From positions 1 to 37,017 of the forward strand of contig NZ_JASAUZ010000015.1 of NCBI RefSeq assembly GCF_030162935.1: a stretch of 37,017 nt of DNA, in the 5' to 3' direction. The position numbers were made by a program, and so were the translations under genes. The notes beneath the pieces are model-generated. The model was not told the DNA's origin. It saw nothing but the letters and a program-made list of their open reading frames with translations, and did no database searches. Shown here piece by piece: positions 16,716-25,889 of the stretch. Source of the DNA: Comamonas halotolerans (GTDB taxonomy: Bacteria > Pseudomonadota > Gammaproteobacteria > Burkholderiales > Burkholderiaceae_C). Numbering within the stretch: the stretch's first letter is position 1; every line of letters starts with the position of its first letter.

Positions 16716-18542
16716 ATGAAAAAAATTGCAGTTGTAGTTGATTCAAAGAATACGCAAAACCATCAGTGGACATTGTTTCCTTTATTCTTGAAAGATTTTT
16801 CTAAGAAATTTAATTTGACTAGTTCATTTATTGGATTAGAAAATTATGATTTTGTTATATTTACTAGTATCAATGATTTTTTAATAAAAAAAATAACTGA
16901 TCTAAAAATTAAAGAATTTGGATTTATTCTTGACGGAAAGGTAGATTGGTCTAATTACTATAAAATTCTTTTTGAGGCCAAGTTTGTTTTTGCAATATCT
17001 GGAGATGCTGGAGTTTCAAAAATAAATAATGTTCAAGTTTTTGATAAAATTGTTATTCCGAAAAAAGAAAAATTCGGTGATTCTTTATTTTTAACAGATG
17101 AAGATGATTTGAATTATGTGTATCAAAAATTAATTGATGGTACTTTAGATTTCTCTAAACTATTCGTTCTTTATAAGAATGATGGAGTCCTAATCAAAAA
17201 CAGTCAATTTTTTATTGATCAATTTAGAAAAATAAGTGTTGATTTAGTCCCTGTATTTACTAGTCCTGCAACAATAGATGCTCTCTTAAATAGTAATGTA
17301 GAATATTTATCTAGGTTTGATAATGGTGAGGGAGTCTTCTTTCACAATAAAATTGGAACGTCATTAGATACTTTAATCGATAGTATTTTTAATGAAATTG
17401 AATCAAAATCGACTGAAGATGTAAAGGTTGAACCTTTTGTAAATATTGTTTGTTTTAGACCTACCTATTTATTTTTAGATCTTGTTAGAAGATTTGAAAA
17501 AGTCGGTTGTGTCCATTCTGATTTTCCTCTAAAGGGTGCTTCTTCATATATATGGATGCGCCCTCAAGAGATATGGCATTATGAATTTCTACTTGAAAAC
17601 AAAAAGCATAAGGAAATATCTGTAACCTATCAGCGTAGCTTTACAGAAGAAAATTCTAGAGAAGAGAATTTGCAAAAAATAATGAATAAGTCAGTGGCAA
17701 TTCATCATGGTACATGCTTTGAACCACTGTATCAGTTTGATTATGAAAAACTGGCAATATCTCTTCGCAGAGTAAATAAAGTAATTGGTGTATGTGAGTT
17801 TGATGAATGCTATGGACCAAGCGCACCAATAGCTAATAAAAATAATTATAGCTTTGTTCCTATTGGATATGACCATAATTTATTTAATGAATCGGTTTCA
17901 AAAAAAGAAGAATTGAAGCCCAAAGAAAAAATAAAAATTGGCTTTGTGGGTAGGGCATATGGTACAAATGATAAAAAGCAATTATCTTTAAGCAGGCTTT
18001 CTGAACCTAAAGGCTATAGAAAAGGTGGAGATATTCTTCTGGATATAATGCTTCGCTTGAAAGCGCTAAATATTCCAATTGAACTTCATATTCTCGGACA
18101 AAACTGGGAAGATTTGGTTGATGATTTGAATAGGTTTGGAATAGATTTTGTTTATTATGCACGTGATAAAAATATTACATACGAAGATTATCCGAAAATT
18201 TATTCATTAATGGATGTCTTGTTGATCACTGCAAGGTGTGAAGGCGGTCCTGTTAGCGCTATTGAGGCATTATCTCTCGGTGTGAAGGTTGTAAGCACAA
18301 ATGTTGGTGTAGTTCAATATTTGAGTAGTATTTTTTCTGAGAATAAATCATGTATTTCTATTGATTATGATAAGAAATGGCATATTACTGATAAAGAAGC
18401 GTTTGTTAAAGAAATAAATTGTATGTACGAAAATGGTCGATCACTGAAGGAAATACAGGAGTGTAAAAAAATTGTTGAAAAATTTACTACTGATTACTGG
18501 GTTAAAGAAATATATAATAATGCCTTATCTATATTGAATTAA
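16716..18542 (+). CDS. GT4-family glycosyltransferase, 608 aa
   Basis: The C-terminal ~200 residues are a GT-B nucleotide-sugar binding half of family GT4. KIGFVGRAYG (about 408-417) opens the domain. It continues with KGGDILLDIMLRL and ELHILGQNW, and the signature ARCEGGPVSAIEALSLGVKVVSTNVG (about 504-529) has the conserved E...EA acids. The N-terminal 400 residues are larger than a normal acceptor half and I cannot assign them; they may hold an extra domain. In this locus it likely adds sugar to the capsule repeat or polymerises it. It starts right after the preceding gene (1 base gap) and shares its AT-rich composition. Confidence 0.85.
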   Translation: MKKIAVVVDSKNTQNHQWTLFPLFLKDFSKKFNLTSSFIGLENYDFVIFTSINDFLIKKITDLKIKEFGFILDGKVDWSNYYKILFEAKFVFAISGDAGVSKINNVQVFDKIVIPKKEKFGDSLFLTDEDDLNYVYQKLIDGTLDFSKLFVLYKNDGVLIKNSQFFIDQFRKISVDLVPVFTSPATIDALLNSNVEYLSRFDNGEGVFFHNKIGTSLDTLIDSIFNEIESKSTEDVKVEPFVNIVCFRPTYLFLDLVRRFEKVGCVHSDFPLKGASSYIWMRPQEIWHYEFLLENKKHKEISVTYQRSFTEENSREENLQKIMNKSVAIHHGTCFEPLYQFDYEKLAISLRRVNKVIGVCEFDECYGPSAPIANKNNYSFVPIGYDHNLFNESVSKKEELKPKEKIKIGFVGRAYGTNDKKQLSLSRLSEPKGYRKGGDILLDIMLRLKALNIPIELHILGQNWEDLVDDLNRFGIDFVYYARDKNITYEDYPKIYSLMDVLLITARCEGGPVSAIEALSLGVKVVSTNVGVVQYLSSIFSENKSCISIDYDKKWHITDKEAFVKEINCMYENGRSLKEIQECKKIVEKFTTDYWVKEIYNNALSILN

Positions 18543-18565
18543 TTTTTAGTTCTCAAGGCTAGGTT

Positions 18566-20032
18566 ATGCTGGATATTAAAAAAATCGTTGACGAGAATGA
18601 AATTACATTTCACAAGAAAAAAATCTTGTATGTTAAATCCAGCTTTAATAATGAGCAGTTACTTGTTGTAATGAGTACTCATAATCAGGGGGCAAATTAC
18701 CTTGCCTTGAGAACTTTTCTTGAGAATCAATTTTGTGATATTTTGTTTATATCTGATCCAGGAAATTCTTGGTATTTAGATGATGATTACGGTGAAACTT
18801 ATTATAAATTAATAAAAAAATACTCTGATAATTATAACCCAGAATCGGTATTTTTATTTGGATCGTCAATGTCAGGTTATGGTGCGTTACTTCATGGCCT
18901 CAGATTAAATGCAAATGTTATTGCAATAAATCCTCAGGTTAATTTAGACCTCACTGCTAAATACTCTTGGCCTGAGTTGACGGATCACATTAATAAAATT
19001 AGAGGAAAGCATATTAATATTGATGAGCATGCTTTTAATCTTTGGCGCGAAAGCGTTGTTATGATATTACATGGTCATTATGAGATGGATGTTTTGAATG
19101 TGGATTTGTTGTCTACTTCAGCGCCTGCGAAGAAAAAGTTGATTTTGCAAACATTGGATGTTGATTCTCATGCCTATCCATTTGGGCGTGATATAGAATA
19201 TATTAAAAAACTAATTAGTTTAATATTTTCTTATCGAAAACTTCCTAGTACAGAAAATTTTGAGAATTCCTTAAATACTTCGGAGTTTGAATCTATAAGA
19301 TCTAGAAGGCATCTAAGCGGTATGAATTTTCTGAAGCATCCATTGCGAAAAATAGATGGAAATACACTTTGGCAAGTGCGGCATTCATTTGAGAAGCCTA
19401 GAAATTTGGTATTTTTCTCTAATATAGGATTCTATAAAAATGGAGAACCTCTCGGAGGTTTGTGTTTATACGATGGGGATTGTTGGAGATATTTGTCGCC
19501 ATCATTTGATAATTCTAGTTATCTATTGGAATCAAAAGAGCTTGAGATTTCTGATGATTTTTTTAAATGTGAAAACTTTCAAAAAATCTATAATGGTTGG
19601 GTTGTTAGAAAAGATGACTCTTCAGTAATTAATATTGAAGGATCTGGTGGTGGTTTTAGGGTTTCATTTACATCAGGTAATACAGCCCTGGCTTTTTTAC
19701 ATAAATCTATTAAGCCAAATAATGAATACTTCGAAAATATGGTTGGGAAAATGATTACGTTTTCTGCTGATGTATACTCTAGTGAGGGGGGGGTAATGCT
19801 TGTTACTGGTGGATATGGTGATAGTGGATATTATCACTCGAATTCAGAACCTTCAGTAAAGGGGCGCTGGAGCTCAATTAGTTCAAGTATGATTATACCA
19901 TCTATAAAAGAAAATCATCATGATAGCATATTCATTCGGGTGAACTTTGGTTCGGATAAAAAGAGTAAAGATGTGTTTGTGAGAAATGTGAAATTGATCT
20001 CGGGATACTTTCCAGAGGGTCTGAAAATATAA
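18566..20032 (+). CDS. Alpha/beta-hydrolase-fold protein with C-terminal sugar-binding-like domain
   Basis: Residues about 30-215 look like an alpha/beta hydrolase. The nucleophile elbow FGSSMSGYGALLHG has Ser101 in a GxSxS variant of GxSxG, and His202 in DVDSHAYPFG is the likely catalytic His; the acid is unclear. The C-terminal ~130 residues (GWVVRKDDSS..., KGRWSSISSSMIIPS, DSIFIRVNFGS) read like a beta-sandwich carbohydrate-binding domain. In a capsule locus the best guess is an O-acetyltransferase or esterase acting on the polysaccharide; some capsule acetyltransferases use a hydrolase-type triad. No signal peptide is present, so it acts in the cytoplasm. A run of eight G (19786-19793) lies in the C-terminal domain. 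Confidence 0.7.
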   Translation: MLDIKKIVDENEITFHKKKILYVKSSFNNEQLLVVMSTHNQGANYLALRTFLENQFCDILFISDPGNSWYLDDDYGETYYKLIKKYSDNYNPESVFLFGSSMSGYGALLHGLRLNANVIAINPQVNLDLTAKYSWPELTDHINKIRGKHINIDEHAFNLWRESVVMILHGHYEMDVLNVDLLSTSAPAKKKLILQTLDVDSHAYPFGRDIEYIKKLISLIFSYRKLPSTENFENSLNTSEFESIRSRRHLSGMNFLKHPLRKIDGNTLWQVRHSFEKPRNLVFFSNIGFYKNGEPLGGLCLYDGDCWRYLSPSFDNSSYLLESKELEISDDFFKCENFQKIYNGWVVRKDDSSVINIEGSGGGFRVSFTSGNTALAFLHKSIKPNNEYFENMVGKMITFSADVYSSEGGVMLVTGGYGDSGYYHSNSEPSVKGRWSSISSSMIIPSIKENHHDSIFIRVNFGSDKKSKDVFVRNVKLISGYFPEGLKI

Positions 20033-20039
20033 ATTTTAA

Positions 20040-20876
<837 letters not shown>

Positions 20877-20902
20877 GCTGATTGACCCGGATTTTTAAAT
20901 AA

Positions 20903-20953
20903 AATAGCTGCAAGTGCTTTAAATATAAGCATTTGCAGCTATTGTTTTTGTTT
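20903..20953 (+). terminator. Long intergenic hairpin, terminator or dispersed repeat
   Basis: A 17-bp stem (AATAGCTGCAAGTGCTT / AAGCATTTGCAGCTATT, one G-T wobble) with a 7-base loop is followed by GTTTTTGTTTC. The shape fits a Rho-independent terminator. The AATAGCTGC...GCAGCTATT ends also resemble a dyad I recall as common between genes in Comamonadaceae. It lies inside the capsule gene series, between kdsA and kdsB-kdsC. Confidence 0.65.
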
Positions 20954-20982
20954 CAATCAAACGTGTTTCAGGAGAAGAGGTG

Positions 20983-22308
20983 ATGACAGTATGCGGAAGT
21001 GACAGCAAGGCACTTGCCAGCCCTGGGCAGGCCGTAGCCATCGTGATTCCGGCGCGCTATGCATCTACCCGTCTGCCAGGAAAACCGTTGGCAGATATTG
21101 CCGGCAAGCCCATGGTGCAGCATGTTTATGAGCGTGCCTGCCAGGTAGCCAATGTGCAGGTCGTGCTGGTTGCTACGGATGATGAACGGGTGGCCCAGGC
21201 TGTACGTTCGTTTGGCGGGCAATGCGTAATGACCTCACCAGAACACCCTTCGGGTACAGACCGCCTGGCTGAGGTAATGGCTCAAGTACCAGCAGATATT
21301 TATGTCAACCTGCAGGGTGATGAACCTTTGGTTCGCCCATCCGATGTGCAGCGGCTGGTGGACGGCATGCTGTCCGATGCAAGCGTTGCTGTGGGTACGC
21401 TGTGCCACCCGATAGATGCACAGGAAGCACAAAACCCGAACACGGTGAAAGTGGTGCTGGCGGATAACTGTGATGCCTTGTATTTCAGCCGCTCCCCGAT
21501 TCCTTTTCCCCGTGAAGAGCAGGAGGCTCGTTACCTCAAGCACGTTGGTGTGTATGCCTATCGCAAGGATGTACTGGCACGTTATTCCAGCTTGCCCCAG
21601 CCGATGATGGAGCAATCAGAAAAGCTGGAGCAACTGCGCTTGCTGGCAGCAGGTTTTCGCATTCGTGCCTATACGGTAGAGCCTACGGGCCCAGGTGTGG
21701 ATACGCCTGAATGCCTGGAGCGTGTGCGGGCTTTGATGGAAGGGCGAGAGGCTTTGGAGCGCCAGGTACGACCAAGTCTGGCAGAGGTGCGCCTGCTGAT
21801 TACGGATGTCGACGGAGTGTTGACTGATGGTGGCTTGTTTTATGACGCAACGGGTGAGTGCATGAAACGCTTTCATGTACGAGATGGTCTAGGCATGAAG
21901 CTGCTTGAAGAAAGCGGTGTGCGCGTGGCCGTGCTTTCAGGGCGTGATTCGGCAACATTGCGCAAGCGCGTAGACGATTTGGGGCTGTCGCTGTGTATGT
22001 TTGGAGTCAAAGATAAGGCAGCTGCTTGCCGTGACCTGATGGCACAGGCAGGGGTGACAGCTGCACAGACCGCCTGCATTGGTGACGACAGTATTGATTT
22101 GCCTGCTTTCCAAGCTTGTGGCCTGAGTTTTGCTGTTCCGGACGCACCTGCATATGTGCGTAGTGCAGCCAGCGGTGTGCTGCAGACAGCGGGGGGGCAA
22201 GGGGCTTTGCGGGAGCTGGCTGATGCCATTTTGGCTGCTCAGGGAAAACAAGCGGTGGTTGGATCAGCCTCAGGGTATGCGCAGGTGATGTCAGCTATGG
22301 CGCAGTGA
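20983..22308 (+). CDS. kdsB: Bifunctional CMP-Kdo synthetase / Kdo-8-P phosphatase (KdsB-KdsC fusion)
   Basis: Two Kdo-pathway enzymes are joined in 441 residues. The N-terminal part (about 15-255) is KdsB: IPARYASTRLPGKPLADIAGKPM, VNLQGDEPLV, DALYFSRSPIPFPR, KHVGVYAYRKDVL and EKLEQLRLL. It makes CMP-Kdo. The C-terminal part (about 265-430) is KdsC, a HAD phosphatase: TDVDGVLTDGG with the nucleophile Asp, VLSGRDSATLRKR, GVKDKAA, and the metal-site CIGDDSIDLPAF. The ATG at 20983 sits 8 bases after AGGAG; a GTG one codon earlier is the alternative. There is no stop or frameshift between the halves. The stop overlaps or abuts the kdsD start. A seven-G run lies at 22191-22197. Confidence 0.95.
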   Translation: MTVCGSDSKALASPGQAVAIVIPARYASTRLPGKPLADIAGKPMVQHVYERACQVANVQVVLVATDDERVAQAVRSFGGQCVMTSPEHPSGTDRLAEVMAQVPADIYVNLQGDEPLVRPSDVQRLVDGMLSDASVAVGTLCHPIDAQEAQNPNTVKVVLADNCDALYFSRSPIPFPREEQEARYLKHVGVYAYRKDVLARYSSLPQPMMEQSEKLEQLRLLAAGFRIRAYTVEPTGPGVDTPECLERVRALMEGREALERQVRPSLAEVRLLITDVDGVLTDGGLFYDATGECMKRFHVRDGLGMKLLEESGVRVAVLSGRDSATLRKRVDDLGLSLCMFGVKDKAAACRDLMAQAGVTAAQTACIGDDSIDLPAFQACGLSFAVPDAPAYVRSAASGVLQTAGGQGALRELADAILAAQGKQAVVGSASGYAQVMSAMAQ

Positions 22309-22328
22309 TGAAATTTGAGAGTGAAGAA

Positions 22329-23312
22329 ATGAAAATGAACGAAGGTCTTGGTAATAATGCGCTGCAGATTGCTCAGCAGACGCTGGACATAGAAATTGAA
22401 GCTCTGCAGCGCATGCGCAACCGTCTGGACGACCGCATAGACCAAGCTGTAGATGCTGTGCTGGCCATGCAGGGTCGGGTGGTTGTCGTTGGGATGGGCA
22501 AGTCCGGCATCATTGGTCAAAAGATAGCTGCAACACTGGCTTCCACAGGTACGCCTTCTTTCTTTGTACATCCCGGTGAAGCGTTTCATGGCGATCTGGG
22601 AATGATTCGTCCCATCGATGTGGCTCTGCTGATTTCCAATTCGGGAGAGACAGAAGAAGTGCTGCGCATCCTGCCTTTTTTGCAGCACCAGCAAAACAAG
22701 ATCATTGCATTGACTGGTCGTATGGACTCCACTTTGGCACAGCACTCTCATGTGGTGTTGGATGTGGGGGTTGAGCGCGAGGCCTGCAAGAATAATTTGG
22801 CTCCAACCAGCTCGACCACCAATACCTTGGCCATGGGTGATGCTCTGGCGGTTGCCCTGACGGTAAAGCGTAACTTCCAGCCCGAGGATTTTGCACGCTT
22901 CCACCCAGGTGGAAGCCTCGGTCGCCGTTTGTTGACGCGAGTGCGCGATGTAATGGAAAAAGGCCCTTTACCTGTATGCACACCGCAAGCAGTTTTTCGC
23001 GATGTGGTTAATGCCATTACCTATGGACGAATGGGCTTGGCGCTGGTGATGGAAGGGCAAAGCTTGCGCGGCATCATTACCGATGGTGATCTGCGCCGAG
23101 CTTTTGAGGCGCAGGATGAGGTGAAGCATTTGAAAGCTGAGCAAATGATGTCGGCAAATCCGCTGACGATTGCACCAGATGTGCGCTTTGCAGATGCTGA
23201 GATATATATGCGTGAAAAAAAGGTTGGCGCATTGGTGGTACAGGATGCAGAAGGCAAGACTGTAGGTGTGCTGCATATATATGGTCTCAAAGCGGGGATG
23301 CCAGCTGTGTGA
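22329..23312 (+). CDS. kpsF: D-arabinose-5-phosphate isomerase (KdsD/KpsF)
   Basis: The enzyme converts ribulose 5-phosphate to arabinose 5-phosphate, the first committed step to Kdo. The SIS sugar-isomerase domain covers about residues 30-175 (VVVVGMGKSGIIGQKIAATLASTGT, FFVHPGEAFHGDLGM, LISNSGETEEVL, APTSSTTNTLAMGDALAVAL). Two CBS domains follow (about 200-325, starting at RVRDVMEKGPLP). With the ATG at 22329 it has 327 residues, the same as E. coli KpsF (327). In-frame starts at 22305 (GTG) and 22308 (ATG) overlap the preceding stop and would add 7-8 residues; the ribosome binding site does not decide firmly. Confidence 0.95.
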   Translation: MKMNEGLGNNALQIAQQTLDIEIEALQRMRNRLDDRIDQAVDAVLAMQGRVVVVGMGKSGIIGQKIAATLASTGTPSFFVHPGEAFHGDLGMIRPIDVALLISNSGETEEVLRILPFLQHQQNKIIALTGRMDSTLAQHSHVVLDVGVEREACKNNLAPTSSTTNTLAMGDALAVALTVKRNFQPEDFARFHPGGSLGRRLLTRVRDVMEKGPLPVCTPQAVFRDVVNAITYGRMGLALVMEGQSLRGIITDGDLRRAFEAQDEVKHLKAEQMMSANPLTIAPDVRFADAEIYMREKKVGALVVQDAEGKTVGVLHIYGLKAGMPAV

Positions 23313-23653
23313 CGCGTTGACCATGAGGGAGTGCCGTGCTGTTTGTGTGTAAATTTTGTGCTTGCTAATTGACAAGACAAATTGAGACGGCGCGGTTAGC
23401 AGTCCACGGTTTCATTTTTAAAAAATATCTAAAAACGTGGGTTGCTGTGTACTGGCAGCATGAGTAAAGGACAGGTGCTGGTGGCCTGATGTGCTTGGAT
23501 GGGCTACCGCTTGTTTGTAAGGGTGGTTTTAATGGTTTTCAGTAGCAAAAAAACATGCTTGGAAATTTGCTTCCCTTATATAAAGCGTTGAGATGAAAAC
23601 TCATTTATGCCTTTCCGGGAAAAAACGTACAGCTATAAATTTTGAGTGATTTG
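23313..23653 (+). other. Gap within the capsule locus, likely a second promoter
   Basis: About 340 bases without a gene between kpsF and kpsC. The right half is AT-rich, with TATATAAAG at 23577-23585 as a possible -10 region, but no well-spaced -35 box. In E. coli group 2 loci kpsCS can be expressed apart from the central genes, so a promoter here would be reasonable. No terminator hairpin was seen. Confidence 0.4.
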
Positions 23654-25744
23654 ATGAAGAACCGTTGGGGCTTTTTTTCTTCTGGTATTGCTCGTATTCC
23701 ATGCCTGTCCACTTTGTCGGGTATGCAAATGCTGCGCATGCGGCCTTGGAGTCGTGCAAAGGTTCAGGGGATTACCGGCTGGGGCTTGCGTCCAAGTACA
23801 CGCAAGGCAAGGGCATATGCGCAACAGCATGACTTGCCTTATGTGGCACTGGAAGATGGATTTGTGCGTTCGTTCGGCACAGGAGATAACTTTCCGCCGC
23901 TGTCTCTGGTGGTTGATGACCTCGGCATTTATTACGACTGCACACGGCCCAGCGCGCTGGAGCGCTTGTTGGCAAGCGATGAGGATTTGCTGAAACCAAG
24001 CGAACAAGCTGTGCGTGAAGCGCGCTTGCAGTTGCTGCAGTCAGGCTTGAGCAAATACAACCATGCGCCAGACATTAAGCCTACCTGGCTTCGCGCTGCG
24101 GATACGCAAAGAGTGCTGGTAGTAGATCAGACGGCTGGTGACATGAGCGTGTCGCTGGGGGCCGCGGATGACTCAACATTCGAGGCCATGCTGCAGGCGG
24201 CATTGACTGAGAATCCGGCAGCTACTGTGTATGTCAAAACCCATCCAGAAGTATCTGCTGGGCGAAAAGGCGGGTACCTGACAGCAGTTCAGGATAGTGA
24301 GCGCGTAGTGGTATTGCGTGATTCAGTGAATCCGCTGTCATTGATTCAGCAAATGGACATGGTGTACGTGGTGAGTTCCACCATGGGCTTTGAGGCATTG
24401 CTCGCAGGTAAGCCCGTGAGCTGTTTTGGAGTGCCATGGTATGCAGGTTGGGGCGTGACAGATGACAGGCAGCCCAATCACCCTGCAATGGCGCGCCGTG
24501 CGGCAGGTGCAAAGCCTCGATCAGTGGATGAGCTATTTGCTGCAGCATATTTGCATTACACACGCTACCTGAACCCTGAAACGCATCTGTCAGGTGCTAT
24601 CACTGATGTCATGCATTGGCTGGATTTGCAGCGCACAGTGGCGAAGCGTTTCCCGGGGCGGATGATTGTGGTGGGTTTTCGGCGCTGGAAGGCGGCCAAT
24701 GTGAGGGCCATGCTGTCGCTGAAACCTGGTGCTGTGGTGTTTGTTAAAAATGCCAAAGCAGCATCTGAGTTGCAGCCCAAAGATCAAGATTGTCTGATTT
24801 ATTGGGGCAGGGTGGCACCTGCTGGGCTGGAGGAATTGTCTCAATCCTGCGGCGTCAGATTGCTGCGTATGGAAGATGGCTTTGTGCGTTCGGTGGGGCT
24901 GGGGTCTGATCTGATACCGCCACAGTCGTTTGTACTGGATGAGCACGGAATTTACTTCGACCCAAGCCAGCCATCAGACCTGGAGCACATGCTTAACCAC
25001 CGTGAACTGAACGAAGAGGATCTTCGGCGTGCACAGGCGGTTCGGGCGTTTGTGGTGAAGCATGGCATGACCAAATACAACCTTGAGCCCTTGCTGCCTG
25101 TTGACTGGCCCAGTGGTGACAAGCAGGTGGTTCTGGTGCCGGGGCAGGTCGAAGATGACGCTTCTATTCGCTTTGGCTGTGATGCTTCAGGCGTCTGTAC
25201 CAATTTGGGGCTGCTTCAGGCGGCGCGGGCACAGTTTCCGGATGCATTTATCAGCTACAAGCCTCACCCTGACGTGATGAGTGGAAATCGCCAGGGACGC
25301 TTGGTGGTACAAGATGCTCTGAAATGGGCGGACCATGTGGAGACAAACGCATCTGTAGTGAGTTGTATTGAGGCTTGTGATGTGGTGGTGACCATGACTT
25401 CGCTGACGGGCTTTGATGCTCTGCTGCGTGGCAAGCAGGTGGTCGTTCATGGAAGGCCGTTTTATGCAGGCTGGGGTTTGACGCAGGATATGCTGCATGT
25501 TCCACGTAGGAGTAGAGCGCGTTCTTTGGACGAGCTTGTGGCGTGCGCTATGCTTCACTATCCCTTGTATTGGGATCCAGTGTTGAAAGGCTATACCAGT
25601 TGTGAAGCGGTGCTCAACCAATTGTTGCGCCGCCGTGATCTGCTTGGTCGTTCAGGACAGCTGCAAAAATTGCGAGTAGGTTATGTGCGCCGCAATTGGC
25701 GCAAGCTATTGGTATTGCTGCAAAGCTGTAAACGATACAGCTAG
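23654..25744 (+). CDS. kpsC: Capsule beta-Kdo transferase KpsC
   Basis: KpsC extends the poly-Kdo linker on the capsule lipid anchor at the cytoplasmic face of the inner membrane. The 696-residue protein is two related transferase modules. EDGFVRS occurs near residues 67 and 407, KTHPEVSAG near 195 is matched by YKPHPDVMSG in the second half, and SSTMGFEALLAGKPVSCFG..WYAGWG is matched by MTSLTGFDALLRGKQVVVHG..FYAGWG. In the characterised family the N-terminal module is GT99 and the C-terminal one GT107, making alternating beta-Kdo linkages. Length matches E. coli KpsC (675). The ATG at 23654 is preferred to the TTG at 23642; neither has a strong ribosome binding site. Confidence 0.95.
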   Translation: MKNRWGFFSSGIARIPCLSTLSGMQMLRMRPWSRAKVQGITGWGLRPSTRKARAYAQQHDLPYVALEDGFVRSFGTGDNFPPLSLVVDDLGIYYDCTRPSALERLLASDEDLLKPSEQAVREARLQLLQSGLSKYNHAPDIKPTWLRAADTQRVLVVDQTAGDMSVSLGAADDSTFEAMLQAALTENPAATVYVKTHPEVSAGRKGGYLTAVQDSERVVVLRDSVNPLSLIQQMDMVYVVSSTMGFEALLAGKPVSCFGVPWYAGWGVTDDRQPNHPAMARRAAGAKPRSVDELFAAAYLHYTRYLNPETHLSGAITDVMHWLDLQRTVAKRFPGRMIVVGFRRWKAANVRAMLSLKPGAVVFVKNAKAASELQPKDQDCLIYWGRVAPAGLEELSQSCGVRLLRMEDGFVRSVGLGSDLIPPQSFVLDEHGIYFDPSQPSDLEHMLNHRELNEEDLRRAQAVRAFVVKHGMTKYNLEPLLPVDWPSGDKQVVLVPGQVEDDASIRFGCDASGVCTNLGLLQAARAQFPDAFISYKPHPDVMSGNRQGRLVVQDALKWADHVETNASVVSCIEACDVVVTMTSLTGFDALLRGKQVVVHGRPFYAGWGLTQDMLHVPRRSRARSLDELVACAMLHYPLYWDPVLKGYTSCEAVLNQLLRRRDLLGRSGQLQKLRVGYVRRNWRKLLVLLQSCKRYS

Positions 25745-25889
25745 CTTACACAAAGTGTCTTGAAAGCTTCGTAAAATCACATGCTTCAATCTGCTTTGCA
25801 GTGCTGTCTGTGCAGCCGCTGTGCGCGTGGTTACCTAGCTTCTTGTCAAGGTGTGGCAGGGATATGAAATTTTTACAGATTCCTGTTCT

